The position numbers and the translations under genes were made by a program. Below the pieces are notes generated by a model. That model made no database searches. It saw nothing but the letters and a program-made list of their open reading frames with translations, and was not told the origin of the DNA. Shown here piece by piece: positions 16,597-25,751 of a DNA stretch of 44,156 nucleotides. Location: the NCBI GenBank assembly GCA_945903605.1, contig CAMDOH010000015.1:1-44156 (forward strand). The letters are read 5' to 3'. The DNA is from Akkermansia muciniphila (lineage in GTDB: Bacteria > Verrucomicrobiota > Verrucomicrobiia > Limisphaerales > UBA1100). Positions within the stretch are counted from its first letter, which is position 1, and every line of letters begins with the position of its first letter.

Positions 16597-16602
16597 GAAG
16601 GA
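16597..16602 (+). promoter_or_regulatory. Ribosome binding site deciding a TTG start
   Basis: GAAGGA lies 6 bases before the TTG at 16609. No in-frame ATG lies near the start of the homology, and the homologous region begins at once after it, so the TTG start is well supported. Confidence 0.6.
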
Positions 16603-16608
16603 CAGAAA

Positions 16609-17568
16609 TTGAGTGCAGATCGGTTGATTACAGTCATTCCGGTTTACAACGGCGAACGTTATTTAGGGGCGACGCTGGAATCGGTGGCGCGACAATCGCG
16701 GCGGCCCGACCGCGTGATCGTGCAGGACAACTGTTCCACCGACGGCACGCGCGCGGTGTTTGAGCCTTATTCCAAACTTGGTTTCGAGTGGTGCCCGAAT
16801 GAGCGGCACGTCACCTCCACTGAAAATTTCAATCACGCCCTGCGACTTGCCGCCGAGACCGACGTGCTGCACCTGCTCACGGCCGACGACCTCATCAAGC
16901 CCGATTTCTACGAGCGGGTGGCCGCGCCGTTTTCCGGAGTGAAGGGACAAGCCCTCTCCTATTCAGCCTATGAGGTGATCGATTCAAAAGGCAGCTTGAT
17001 GGCGGGCGGCGATTTGTCCTGTCCCTTTGCGGTGACCGAGAAGGGCGAGGCGGTGGAGATCTCGCGTGAAGCCTTCATCCTCACGCAGGCAGACCTGCGC
17101 ACCATCTGTCTGCCTGCCGTTCTGATCAAAACGAATCGGCAGTTGCTGCACACAAGTTTTCGGATGGACTTCATTGGTTCGGCGGACGTGGTTTTCTATG
17201 CGGAGATTGCGTCGCGCGCGGAAATGATTTTCGAAGTTCGCGCTGCGTTGTGTCAGTACCGGCGCCACGCTGAAGCAACCACTTCTCGCAATCTGAAAGA
17301 TCCAGCGGCAGTGGTGGCTGATGAATGGAAGGCAATCCAGTCGATTGCCCCATTGATTGGTTGGCCAAGTTTTCGCAAATGGGTTTGGTGGCAGCGTCAA
17401 CGTTGTTTGATTGCCGCGCGAAGCAAGATGATGGCGATGCAAAACGAGCCGGACAAAATCCAGGAAATTTGTGATGCGGGCAGACAGATAGCCGGGCCGA
17501 TTCATTGGGGATTGGGCAACTTGGCCGTTGCGCTCAAAAAAGTTTCTCGGCAAATTCGCGGCCTCTAA
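16609..17568 (+). CDS. Glycosyltransferase family 2
   Basis: This 319-residue GT-A enzyme starts at TTG. The N-terminus has LITVIPVYNGERYLGATLES, followed by RPDRVIVQDNCSTDGTRAVF (nucleotide-binding DNxSxD-like motif). LLTADDLIKPDFYE holds the acidic metal-binding pair expected at the DxD position. The last third is basic and Trp/Arg rich without clear membrane helices. It should transfer a sugar with inversion to a growing glycan at the inner face of the membrane. It stands between the sugar-modification genes and the YfhO-like gene, 48 bases after the former and 9 before the latter. Confidence 0.86.
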   Translation: MSADRLITVIPVYNGERYLGATLESVARQSRRPDRVIVQDNCSTDGTRAVFEPYSKLGFEWCPNERHVTSTENFNHALRLAAETDVLHLLTADDLIKPDFYERVAAPFSGVKGQALSYSAYEVIDSKGSLMAGGDLSCPFAVTEKGEAVEISREAFILTQADLRTICLPAVLIKTNRQLLHTSFRMDFIGSADVVFYAEIASRAEMIFEVRAALCQYRRHAEATTSRNLKDPAAVVADEWKAIQSIAPLIGWPSFRKWVWWQRQRCLIAARSKMMAMQNEPDKIQEICDAGRQIAGPIHWGLGNLAVALKKVSRQIRGL

Positions 17569-17577
17569 AACCGATTC

Positions 17578-20154
17578 ATGGAAACATCGAAGACCATCGC
17601 CATTCCAGCTTGGAAATTCCTTCTGATCACCATCGGGGTGCTATTGCTGGCGCTGGGCTGGATGTTTCGTGACGCACTTGATTCCTCCAAAGTGGTATTT
17701 GCGAATGACGCACCGCTGGGCGCGATTCAAGGGTATTCCTTTGGTGAGCGGGTTGACGGCTGGGGTTTTTGGCAGGATTTGAATTGGGTGGGTGGCGCGA
17801 TGCCGTCTGCCACCCCCAATTTCACCAAGGCATTTTTGGAGACGTGCCTATTAACAGGTGGCGAACGCGGCCCCGTTTATTTTGCGAAATTCTACGCACC
17901 TACTTGCCTGTTCTTGCTTGGGTTGTCTGCGTGGTTATTTTTTCGGTCAGCAGGTTTTGCGGCACCGGTTGGTGTGGTGGCGGCAATGGCTGCGGCGTTG
18001 AACGGGGATTTTTTCACTTATGCCTGTTGGGGATTGCCGAGTGTGGCGCTCGCAGCTGCGGGTGCGTTTTTCGGGTTGGCAGCGGTGTTGCAGGGGTTGC
18101 GCGGGCGGGTGGGTTGGATGTTAATTCTGGCTGGAGTGTCGGTCGGAGTGGGAGTGATGGAGGCTTACGATGTCGGTGCGCTGTTCAGTTTGTTGGTGGC
18201 GACGGCGACCGTGTTTGCGTTTTGGAATCGTGAAAACTCAAAAATCAGCCATGTCATTTATGGGAGCGGAGCGGTGGTGATGATCGCGTTGGTGGCGGCG
18301 TTAACGGCGGGTCATGCTATCAGTGGACTGTTGAAAACGCAGGTGGAGGGCGTGGCCATCATGCAGAAGTCGGAGGAGAATCGGAATGCGCGCTGGGAAT
18401 TTGCGACGCAATGGAGTCTGCCAAAATCGGAATTGCTCCGGGTAGCAGTGCCCGGCTTGTTCGGCTATCGATTGGACACGACTGGCGGTGGCGTTTATTG
18501 GGGAAGCGTCGGACAGTCTCAGGGTTGGGAACCGGGGCAGCCGGGTTTGCCACGACATTCCGGTTATGGCGTGCACACGGGCACGCTTGTTTGGTTGCTG
18601 GCGTTGTGTGCGTTGATCGGCGCATTCAAGGGCGGATTGTATTCGGCAGTTGAACGGCGCTGGATCATTTTCTGGGCGGTCATTGCGGGAGCCTCCATAC
18701 TTTTTGCGCTGGGCAAAAACGCGCCATTCTACCAACTCATTTTCCCATTGCCGTTTTTCTCGAGCATGCGCAACCCGATAAAATTCATGCACGTGTTCAG
18801 CTTTGCGATGGTGATCTTGTTTGCATTTGGCCTTGAGGGAGTATTCCGGTTTGTGTCGATGGAGAAAAATCGGCTTTCGGATCTGGCGTCGATCTGGAAG
18901 AAATTCGCGTGGGCCGCCGTCGGGGCGTCTTTCTTTTTTGTGTTGGTGTGGATCATGTCGGTGGGTGACTTGAGGGCGTTCCTCACCAAGCGCGCCGGTA
19001 TTGATCCGGAAACAGCCAAGTCCATCATTTCATTTTCCAACGGCGAATTGCTTTGGTTTATAGCGGCTGTCTTGATTGCGGTGCTCCTATTCACGCGGAT
19101 AGTTTCTAGAACACTTTGCGACGGCAGGCCGATTCTGGCGTGTGTGTTTTTGGGTGGATTGCTGGCGGTGGATCTCGCGAAAGGCAATGCGTCTTATTTG
19201 GTTTGTTACGATTATCGGTACAAATATAAATCCAATGACGTCATTGATTTTCTGGGGGAGAAACCGCACGAGCAGCGAGTGGCGATGCTTCCGTTCGGCA
19301 CAGAATCCTCATCCACAATGCGCGCGCTGTACGATGTGGAATGGACGCAGCACCTCTTTCAGTATTACCGGATTCAGTCGCTGGACATCATTCAAGAGCC
19401 GCGATCGGCGGAGGACAATGCGATTTACCGCGCCACATTTCGATCGGACATCCGTGCGATGACGCGGCTTTGGGAGTTGACTGGTACCCGTTATTTGATC
19501 GGGCCGGGAATGGGATTCACTGACGTGCTCAACAAACAAATGGATCCTCAGCTCAACCGATTCAAAGAGCGACTGACATTTGCTTTGTCCGAGAAAGGCG
19601 GGCGCGAAGCCAAAGCTTATGAGGATCTCACCGTCAAGCTGTCAACAAACGGCCCATTGGCATTGATCGAGTTTGCCGGTGCGTTGCCGAGAGCCATGTT
19701 GTTTGCGCAGTACGAATCGGGTGTGGGTGATGCCGAGGCATTGAAACGACTGGTGAGCGCGGAATTTGTACCCAACCAAAGAGTGATTCTCTCCGAACGA
19801 ATCAGCGCTGCGCCGAATTTGAATTCAGCTACCAACGCTGCCAGTGGCAAGGTCAGTTTTGTCAGTTACGATGCGCGCCGAATTGTCCTTAAAACCGAGT
19901 CCGCCGAACCAGCCATCTTGCTGTTGAATGACAAACATCATCCGGATTGGAATGTGACGGTCGACGGTCGGAAGGAGAAACTGTTGCGGGCGAATTTTCT
20001 GATGCGCGCCGTGCAAGTGCCCGCTGGTGAACACAAGGTGGAGTTCCGTTTTGAGCCGGCAAACCCCAGTTTGAATTTCAGCTTCGCCGGATTGAGCTTG
20101 GGCGCAATAGCTCTGGCAGGCGCTGTTTGGCCCCGGCGAAAGATAGCTTCATAA
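17578..20154 (+). CDS. YfhO-like polytopic membrane protein
   Basis: This 858-residue protein has a membrane-embedded N-terminal half, starting with KFLLITIGVLLLALGWMF, with many further helices to about residue 515. A long extracytoplasmic region of about 300 residues follows, then a last helix (FAGLSLGAIALAGAVW). The segment LLLNDKHHPDWNVTVDGR, followed by VPAGEHKVEFRFEP, is the signature of YfhO-like proteins. These are thought to be GT-C-type membrane glycosyltransferases using polyprenyl-linked sugars, in some Gram-positive bacteria decorating teichoic acids. Here it probably decorates the locus product outside the cytoplasmic membrane. It ends 6 bases inside the convergent Nif3-like gene. 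Confidence 0.8.
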   Translation: METSKTIAIPAWKFLLITIGVLLLALGWMFRDALDSSKVVFANDAPLGAIQGYSFGERVDGWGFWQDLNWVGGAMPSATPNFTKAFLETCLLTGGERGPVYFAKFYAPTCLFLLGLSAWLFFRSAGFAAPVGVVAAMAAALNGDFFTYACWGLPSVALAAAGAFFGLAAVLQGLRGRVGWMLILAGVSVGVGVMEAYDVGALFSLLVATATVFAFWNRENSKISHVIYGSGAVVMIALVAALTAGHAISGLLKTQVEGVAIMQKSEENRNARWEFATQWSLPKSELLRVAVPGLFGYRLDTTGGGVYWGSVGQSQGWEPGQPGLPRHSGYGVHTGTLVWLLALCALIGAFKGGLYSAVERRWIIFWAVIAGASILFALGKNAPFYQLIFPLPFFSSMRNPIKFMHVFSFAMVILFAFGLEGVFRFVSMEKNRLSDLASIWKKFAWAAVGASFFFVLVWIMSVGDLRAFLTKRAGIDPETAKSIISFSNGELLWFIAAVLIAVLLFTRIVSRTLCDGRPILACVFLGGLLAVDLAKGNASYLVCYDYRYKYKSNDVIDFLGEKPHEQRVAMLPFGTESSSTMRALYDVEWTQHLFQYYRIQSLDIIQEPRSAEDNAIYRATFRSDIRAMTRLWELTGTRYLIGPGMGFTDVLNKQMDPQLNRFKERLTFALSEKGGREAKAYEDLTVKLSTNGPLALIEFAGALPRAMLFAQYESGVGDAEALKRLVSAEFVPNQRVILSERISAAPNLNSATNAASGKVSFVSYDARRIVLKTESAEPAILLLNDKHHPDWNVTVDGRKEKLLRANFLMRAVQVPAGEHKVEFRFEPANPSLNFSFAGLSLGAIALAGAVWPRRKIAS

Positions 20155-20904
20155 CCCGCTGGGGTGATCGAGAAACGTCCACGGCACGCGGAACTTTTGC
20201 GCGAGATGCGCTGCCAGCGCTTTCACACCGAACGTTTCCGTCGCGTAATGGCCGCCGTAAAAGACGTTCACGCCCAGTTCTTCGGCCAGCGCAAAAGTCC
20301 AGTGCGGGCCTTCGCCAGTGATAAAAGTATCCACGCCTTCCGATGCGGCGAGCGCGAGTTTGCTGCCTGCGCCGCCGGTGACCACACCGATGCGACGGCA
20401 GATTTCTGGTCCTCCCGGCAGCAGTTTCGGTGTCGTGCCGAGTGCGGTTGCTAATTGTTTGACGAGTTGTTCTCGGGAAATGGATAGCTGCGTTTGCAAA
20501 CCGAGATGCTGATTCATGTCGTTGAAGAACGGTTTGAGTCGATTGAAGCCGAGCGCGGCGCAGAGTTGCGCATTGTTGCCGAGCTTCGAATGAATATCGA
20601 GCGGGAGGTGCGAGCTATAAACGGCGAGGTTGTTTTTCACAAGCAGGTCGAGCAGCTCGCGGCGTTTGCCAGTCCACGGATGCGATGGGTTCCAGAAAAG
20701 TCCGTGATGGACGACGAGTAAATCGGCGTGCGCGGCGATAGCGAGTCGCACCGTGGCGAGGCTGGCATCCACTGCGGCGGCGATGTGAGTGATGCGGCCG
20801 TTGTTCTCGACTTGCAGTCCGTTGGAGGCGCCTTCGTGGTCGCGTACTTCTGCGGTGCGCAGAAGTTGGTCGCAGTGGAGCACGATTTTCTTGAGAGTAG
20901 CCAC
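20149..20904 (-). CDS. Nif3-like dinuclear metal-centre protein (DUF34/YbgI family)
   Basis: This 251-residue protein has the conserved metal-binding motifs. VVHHGLFWNPSHPWTGKRR supplies a His pair, HLPLDIHSKLGNN supplies His and Asp, and GEGPHWTFALAEELGVNVFYGGHYATE provides the C-terminal His and Glu ligands. Members form toroidal hexamers with two metal ions per subunit. A GTP cyclohydrolase I-like or hydrolase role has been proposed, and the cellular function is not settled. It overlaps the YfhO-like gene tail to tail by 6 bases and diverges from speA across about 108 bases. Confidence 0.9.
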   Translation of the reverse strand: MATLKKIVLHCDQLLRTAEVRDHEGASNGLQVENNGRITHIAAAVDASLATVRLAIAAHADLLVVHHGLFWNPSHPWTGKRRELLDLLVKNNLAVYSSHLPLDIHSKLGNNAQLCAALGFNRLKPFFNDMNQHLGLQTQLSISREQLVKQLATALGTTPKLLPGGPEICRRIGVVTGGAGSKLALAASEGVDTFITGEGPHWTFALAEELGVNVFYGGHYATETFGVKALAAHLAQKFRVPWTFLDHPSGL

Positions 20905-20969
20905 GCGGGAATGGAAGCAGGTTGCGGAGGCGAATCAAGACAGTGATGAAGATTTTCCTCAACGGCTTG

Positions 20970-20997
20970 TTGCATTCTTTGGAACGGTTTCTATAGT
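20970..20997 (+). promoter_or_regulatory. Candidate sigma-70-like promoter of speA
   Basis: TTGCAT at 20970-20975 is separated by 16 bases from TATAGT at 20992-20997, close to the consensus -10 TATAAT. The -10 lies 15 bases before the speA ATG, so the transcript leader would be very short. The -35 match is weak, so this is tentative. Confidence 0.35.
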
Positions 20998-21012
20998 GCG
21001 CCCCAATCTGTG

Positions 21013-22947
21013 ATGAACAAAAAGAACGGGAATGGCCCGTGGACGGTTGAGGATTCGAAGTCCCTGTACAATGTCGAACGTTGGGGCGCGGATTATTTTG
21101 ATATCAATGAGTCGGGGCGCGTGATTGTCCGCCCGTTGCAGGCGGCCGGGGCATCGGTGGAGATCATGAGCGTGTTGGAAGAAGTGCGCTCACGAAAACT
21201 CAAGTTCCCGGTGCTCATCCGATTTCAGGATATTTTGCGTCACCGAGTTGTGGCCATTAATCAGGCGTTCAACAGCTCCATCACGAAGCACAAATTCAAG
21301 GGTCGTTATCGTGGTGTGTTTCCAATCAAGGTGAATCAGCTTCGCGAGGTGGTTGAGGAAATCCTCGATGCCGGTCAGCCGTTTGATTTCGGTTTGGAAG
21401 TCGGCAGCAAACCAGAATTGTATGCAGGGCTGGCGATGCAGCCCAATCCCGACAGTTTGATCATCTGCAACGGCTACAAAGATGCGGACTTCATCCGCGT
21501 GGCATTGATGGGGGTGAAGCTCGGCAAACAAGTGATCCTCGTGGTGGAGAAGCTGGAGGAGTTGCGGCATATCATTCAGATTTCGCGCACGGAAGGTGTC
21601 GTGCCGCAGATTGGAATCCGGTTGCGACTGCTCAGCAAGAGCGCTGGTAAATGGGCCGATAGTGGCGGTGAAGATGCGAAGTTCGGATTGAACACGGCCG
21701 AGTTGGTTGCGGCGATGGATTTACTTCGCGCTGAGGGATTGGAGCAATCTTTCAAGCTGCTGCATTTTCATATCGGCAGTCAGGTGCCGGATATTTTGAC
21801 TGTGACGAAGGCCGTGCAGGAAGCCACACGGTTCTACACGAAGCTGCGCAAGATGGGTTTCCCCGTGGATTATCTGGATGTCGGCGGTGGCTTGGGCGTG
21901 GATTACGACGGCAGTCGTGCGGCATTCGAGAGTTCCACCAATTACTCGTTGCAGGAATACACCGATGGCGTTGTGCGGTCCATTCGTGATGTTTGCGAAG
22001 CTGAGCGAGTGGAGCATCCGACAATCGTCAGCGAGAGCGGTCGCGCCATTGTCGCGCATCACAGCGTGCTCGTCGTGGAAGTCTTCGGTGCGATCGGAAA
22101 GGTGGGCACCACTCCGGATTTCCAATTTGGTGAAAACGAGCACGCGCTTGTTCAAGAGCTGTTGGAAATCAAAGCGGGCCTTGTGAAGGGCAACAAGCTG
22201 GCAGCATTTCATAACGCATTCTCACGAAAACAGAGCGCGCATGACATGTTCACGCTCGGCGTGCTGGAGCTGGTCGACAAGGCGAAGATTGAATCGCTCT
22301 TCTGGCAGATTTGCGACGAGGTCGTGCACTATTACAAAGGTCGCAAACACATGCCCGAGGAGATCCGCAATCTGGAGGACAGCCTCGGCGACCAATATGT
22401 CTGCAACTTTTCGGTGTTTCAATCGTTGCTGGATCACTGGGCGTTGGGGCAGCTTTTCCCGATCATGCCGCTGGACAGGCTCGCGGAGAAACCCACTCGG
22501 GAGGCGACGCTGGTGGACATCACTTGTGATTCCGATGGAGAGGTTCGCCAGTTCATCGATCTTGAAGATGTGCGCGACTCGCTTCCGCTCCATCCGTTGA
22601 AGCGGAATGGCGATGGGTACGAACCGTACTACCTCGGTTTTTTTCTGATGGGCGCTTATCAGGACATCATGGGCGACCTGCACAATCTTTTCGGGCGCGT
22701 CAATGAAGTCCACGTCTTTCTCGATCCCGATGAACCTGCCGGCTATTACATCGAGGAAGTCATCGAAGGAAACACCATCATTCACTCGCTCACTTCCGTT
22801 CAGTACGACGAGTACGAATTGAAACGGCAGATGAAGGCGCAGATGGACGCAGCCATCAAGTCGGACAGATTGAAACCCTCCGAGGCCATGCGTCTATTAG
22901 ACGACTACGAAAAAGGTCTGCGCGACTACACGTACCTCTCCTTCTGA
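21013..22947 (+). CDS. speA: Biosynthetic arginine decarboxylase
   Basis: This enzyme converts arginine to agmatine and CO2, the first step of polyamine synthesis through agmatine. It is a PLP enzyme of the fold-III (alanine racemase-like) family, 644 residues from the ATG at 21013; a GTG one codon earlier is possible. The PLP lysine sits in GVFPIKVNQLREVV. HFHIGSQVPDI and DVGGGLGVDYDGS bind the cofactor phosphate. ESGRAIVAHHSVLVVE is another SpeA signature, and the late segment CDSDGEVRQFIDLED belongs to the substrate-binding region. Length and motif order match typical SpeA. A membrane-protein gene follows 10 bases later and is probably cotranscribed. Confidence 0.95.
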   Translation: MNKKNGNGPWTVEDSKSLYNVERWGADYFDINESGRVIVRPLQAAGASVEIMSVLEEVRSRKLKFPVLIRFQDILRHRVVAINQAFNSSITKHKFKGRYRGVFPIKVNQLREVVEEILDAGQPFDFGLEVGSKPELYAGLAMQPNPDSLIICNGYKDADFIRVALMGVKLGKQVILVVEKLEELRHIIQISRTEGVVPQIGIRLRLLSKSAGKWADSGGEDAKFGLNTAELVAAMDLLRAEGLEQSFKLLHFHIGSQVPDILTVTKAVQEATRFYTKLRKMGFPVDYLDVGGGLGVDYDGSRAAFESSTNYSLQEYTDGVVRSIRDVCEAERVEHPTIVSESGRAIVAHHSVLVVEVFGAIGKVGTTPDFQFGENEHALVQELLEIKAGLVKGNKLAAFHNAFSRKQSAHDMFTLGVLELVDKAKIESLFWQICDEVVHYYKGRKHMPEEIRNLEDSLGDQYVCNFSVFQSLLDHWALGQLFPIMPLDRLAEKPTREATLVDITCDSDGEVRQFIDLEDVRDSLPLHPLKRNGDGYEPYYLGFFLMGAYQDIMGDLHNLFGRVNEVHVFLDPDEPAGYYIEEVIEGNTIIHSLTSVQYDEYELKRQMKAQMDAAIKSDRLKPSEAMRLLDDYEKGLRDYTYLSF

Positions 22948-22957
22948 GCCTCATTCA

Positions 22958-23686
22958 ATGACGACCGACCCCAAACACAAATGGCTGATGACTGGGTTCC
23001 GGCCATTGGTTCGCGGCTTGTCTGCGCTTTTTTGGGGGTTGCCGCTGGCTCTCGTTGTCGGCATGCAGGGGCTTGTCACAGACTGGCTCCGTCCGCTCGG
23101 AGTTTATCCGCCAGTTTTTGCCTCGGCGCTTTTGTTGTACGGAGCCGTACTCATTGTGCGCAGCGCCAATCTCGCTGGAATTGGTGGTCGCGCCGTTCGC
23201 GACTTTGCAATCCTGTTTGCCGTCATCAATCTCGGCCTCTCGCCTTTCCTTTATTGGTGGACGCGCCTTCCGACGATCTCACACTTCTACTGGTCCGTGA
23301 TGACATTCACCGTCACCTCATTCACGTTTCTTTACATTCTAAATAAACTCCTGCTTTCCCTCACCGAACAACTCCCCGACGAAGTGTTGCGCGCTGATGT
23401 GCAATTCTTCAGCCGGTTCAATGGCGTACTGATTTTCTCCGTCCTGTTTCTCGTCATCCTTTATTGTGTCGCTGCCGAAGTGGCCCAGAATATTTCGCCG
23501 CCCAATCCATTTCTTGGGATCGTGCAATCCATCTACGGATTCCGGCGCGAGCTGGTGCTCTCACTCGTCCTGCTACCCGTCGCCACAACCATGAGCATGC
23601 TTTGGAAAACGAAAGGCTCCATCCTTCGCCAAATCGCGCGCAGACTCGACGAACCTTCCTCCGCTCCGAACTGGCAGCAGAATTAA
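22958..23686 (+). CDS. Integral membrane protein of unknown function, six predicted helices
   Basis: The 242-residue product has six hydrophobic stretches: LFWGLPLALVVGMQGLV, FASALLLYGAVLIV, FAILFAVINLGLSPFLYW, YWSVMTFTVTSFTFLYIL, VLIFSVLFLVILYCVA and LVLSLVLLPVATTMSML. A charged segment (LTEQLPDEVLRADVQF) lies between helices four and five. The C-terminal tail is basic and ends with Gln/Asn residues. I do not recognise a family. It starts 10 bases after speA and ends 4 bases inside the convergent methyltransferase gene. Cotranscription with speA suggests, but does not show, a link to arginine or polyamine metabolism. Confidence 0.7.
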   Translation: MTTDPKHKWLMTGFRPLVRGLSALFWGLPLALVVGMQGLVTDWLRPLGVYPPVFASALLLYGAVLIVRSANLAGIGGRAVRDFAILFAVINLGLSPFLYWWTRLPTISHFYWSVMTFTVTSFTFLYILNKLLLSLTEQLPDEVLRADVQFFSRFNGVLIFSVLFLVILYCVAAEVAQNISPPNPFLGIVQSIYGFRRELVLSLVLLPVATTMSMLWKTKGSILRQIARRLDEPSSAPNWQQN

Positions 23687-24372
23687 TCTCGCCGCCGCGC
23701 CACGATCCGCACTTCCCATTCTGGATCGATCAGGTTTCCAACCCAGCGCAGCCATCGGAATCCAGTCTCTCCCAAACGCAGGCGGACCGCCAGATTCGCG
23801 GCGAACCGGTCGAACCGGAATCGCCCGACAGTCACCTTCGACAGCGTGAAACCCGCCTCGTCCACCAAGTTGCCAAGCGTCTGCGCATTCCATGAGTAGA
23901 GGTGGTGATTGGGCTCGGCCGGATCGTGCGCAAGATAACGCGACTCATTTTCGTACGGCACAAAAAGCAGCAAAGTGCCATCAGTCCGAAGCATCCGGCG
24001 CAACTCGCGCAACACCGCCAGCGGCGATTCCACATGTTCGAGAGTATGATGACAAACGGCCACATCCACCGAGCCATCCTTCGCTTCGCCCGAGTTCATG
24101 ATGAATTCGATGCCGTGTTCACGGACCGTTGGCGCGAGAAAATCCGACACGTCACAGCCGATGCGCCGCGCGCATTTCAGTGCTGCGAGATTCCAACCTG
24201 ACCCGACCCCGTATTCGAAGACGACATCCGTCTCGCGAATGTGCGGCGCGAGTTTTTGCGTCCGATGCCGCGCCACCCAGAGATACGCCTCGGGCGGGAT
24301 GCCGCGTTTCACCGCGTGGTATTCGCGTCCGGCGTCGCCTTGATAATGTTGTTCTGCGCCGGGGTTGCTCAT
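23683..24372 (-). CDS. Class I SAM-dependent methyltransferase at the end of the menaquinone cluster
   Basis: This 229-residue protein contains VVFEYGVGSGWNLAAL (SAM motif I) and GCDVSDFLAPTV. VDVAVCHHTLEHVESPLAVL and LRTDGTLLLFVPYENES, the usual Methyltransf_11/23-type core, follow in order. It starts one base after the mqnC stop, so the two are almost certainly cotranscribed. The motif pattern resembles generic small-molecule or glycan methyltransferases more than UbiE/MenG, and the UbiE signature blocks are not visible. It may still be the quinone C-methyltransferase of this strain, or an unrelated passenger. Confidence 0.78.
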   Translation of the reverse strand: MSNPGAEQHYQGDAGREYHAVKRGIPPEAYLWVARHRTQKLAPHIRETDVVFEYGVGSGWNLAALKCARRIGCDVSDFLAPTVREHGIEFIMNSGEAKDGSVDVAVCHHTLEHVESPLAVLRELRRMLRTDGTLLLFVPYENESRYLAHDPAEPNHHLYSWNAQTLGNLVDEAGFTLSKVTVGRFRFDRFAANLAVRLRLGETGFRWLRWVGNLIDPEWEVRIVARRRD

Positions 24373-24373
24373 G

Positions 24374-25555
24374 TCAGTTCACCAACCGATACCAGTTGTC
24401 GCGCTGATGCGGTTCGAGGCCGAGGTCGCGGATGAGCCGTTGCATATCGGCGACGCCCATGCGGAAGGTCGTGCCCGCCGCGCTCACCACGTTCTCCTCG
24501 ATCATGATGCTGCCCAGATCATTCGCGCCGTACTTCAGCGCGATCTGGCCGATCTCCTGTCCCTGCGTCACCCACGAGCTTTGCACGCTCGGGATATTGT
24601 CGAGGTAGATGCGGCTCAACGCCTGTGTGCGCAGATATTCGTGCGCGCCGACGGTCTGGGCTTTCAACACCGCGTTGTCCGGCTGAAATGTCCACGCGAT
24701 GAACGCTGTGAACGCGCCGCCTTTCAGCGCGCCGGTCTCCAAAGCTTGCGCGTAAGCCGCCGCTTTTTCCAATGGCGCTGTGCTGTCGCCCAGCGCCAAT
24801 CGCGCGAGCGATTTGTCCTGCTGCGCGCGCACCACCTCGAGATGTTCGATGCGATTCTCCACGCTCTCCACATGGCCGAACATCATCGTGGCCGTGCTGG
24901 CCAGTCCGAGTCGGTGCGCCGTGTCCATCACGCCCATCCAATCGGCGGTGTTGGCTTTGAGTGGCGCGATGCGGTTGCGCACGCTGTCCACGAGGATCTC
25001 GCCGCCACCACCGGGCAGACTGCCGAGTCCCGCCGCCACGAAATCTTTCAACACCACTTCCACCGGCTCGCTGAAAAAGTCTGCGAACGCCACTATCTCG
25101 CTGGGCGAAAAGCCGTGGATATTCACCTGTGGAAACTTCGCACGGATATGCGAGAGCAGGTCGAGGTACCACGATTTGGTGAGCTTGGGATGATGCCCGC
25201 CCTGCATCAGGATCTGTGTGCCGCCCAGCGCAATCGTCTCCTCAATTTTCCGGTCTATCTCCTCGTGCGAGATCACGTAGCTATCCGCGTCCTTCTCCGT
25301 GCGATAGAACGCGCAGAACTTGCAATACACATTGCAGACATTCGTGTAGTTGATGTTGCGATCCACGATGTAGGTGGTGATCTCATTGCCGCGTCCGCCG
25401 TGCGCACCCGCTCGCGCGAGTTGACGCCGGCGATCGGCCAGCGCCCCCAATTCCTCCAAGGGCAGACGATAGAGCCGCAGCGCCTCGTCGAGATGAATGC
25501 GCCCACCCTCCCAGACCTTCTGGAGTAACGCATCAATGGACGCATCGTAAATCAT
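24374..25555 (-). CDS. mqnC: Cyclic dehypoxanthinyl futalosine synthase
   Basis: This radical SAM enzyme of the futalosine menaquinone pathway cyclises dehypoxanthinyl futalosine. The start chosen is the ATG at 25555 (393 residues); the frame is open to an ATG at 25627. The iron-sulfur cluster cysteines are Cys74, Cys78 and Cys81 in CNVYCKFCAF. LMQGGHHPKLTKSWYLDLL, GFSPSEI and FIAWTFQPDN separate MqnC from its paralogue MqnE. GQEIGQIALKYGANDLGSIM is the conserved C-terminal region. It lies 196 bases downstream of mqnA with nothing recognisable between, and one base before the methyltransferase gene. Confidence 0.93.
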   Translation of the reverse strand: MIYDASIDALLQKVWEGGRIHLDEALRLYRLPLEELGALADRRRQLARAGAHGGRGNEITTYIVDRNINYTNVCNVYCKFCAFYRTEKDADSYVISHEEIDRKIEETIALGGTQILMQGGHHPKLTKSWYLDLLSHIRAKFPQVNIHGFSPSEIVAFADFFSEPVEVVLKDFVAAGLGSLPGGGGEILVDSVRNRIAPLKANTADWMGVMDTAHRLGLASTATMMFGHVESVENRIEHLEVVRAQQDKSLARLALGDSTAPLEKAAAYAQALETGALKGGAFTAFIAWTFQPDNAVLKAQTVGAHEYLRTQALSRIYLDNIPSVQSSWVTQGQEIGQIALKYGANDLGSIMIEENVVSAAGTTFRMGVADMQRLIRDLGLEPHQRDNWYRLVN

Positions 25556-25751
25556 CCGTAAAGAGAATACCGCCAAGCCCCGCCGAACGCCAAGCATCTT
25601 GCTGCGATTGACACAGCCAAGTGGCATGAGCTGGCTTCCCTACTTTTCTGTCTGGCTTTGTTCTTTACCCGCGCCGTTCAGCCGGGCAATTCGAGCGGGG
25701 CGCTCCTGGATGTGGTGGGCGTGGTGGTGGCGAATGACAATCTGGCAAACT

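Noticed and set aside
24365-25528. 387-codon plus-strand open frame opposite mqnC
   Set aside because: The mqnC frame shows the radical SAM cysteines and family motifs; this one is Arg/His/Ala-rich without motifs.
25556-25751. Small gene between mqnA and mqnC (for example 25599-25805 on the plus strand)
   Set aside because: Short Trp-rich frame with no binding site or family likeness, and it runs into the mqnA gene; nothing recognised in this gap.
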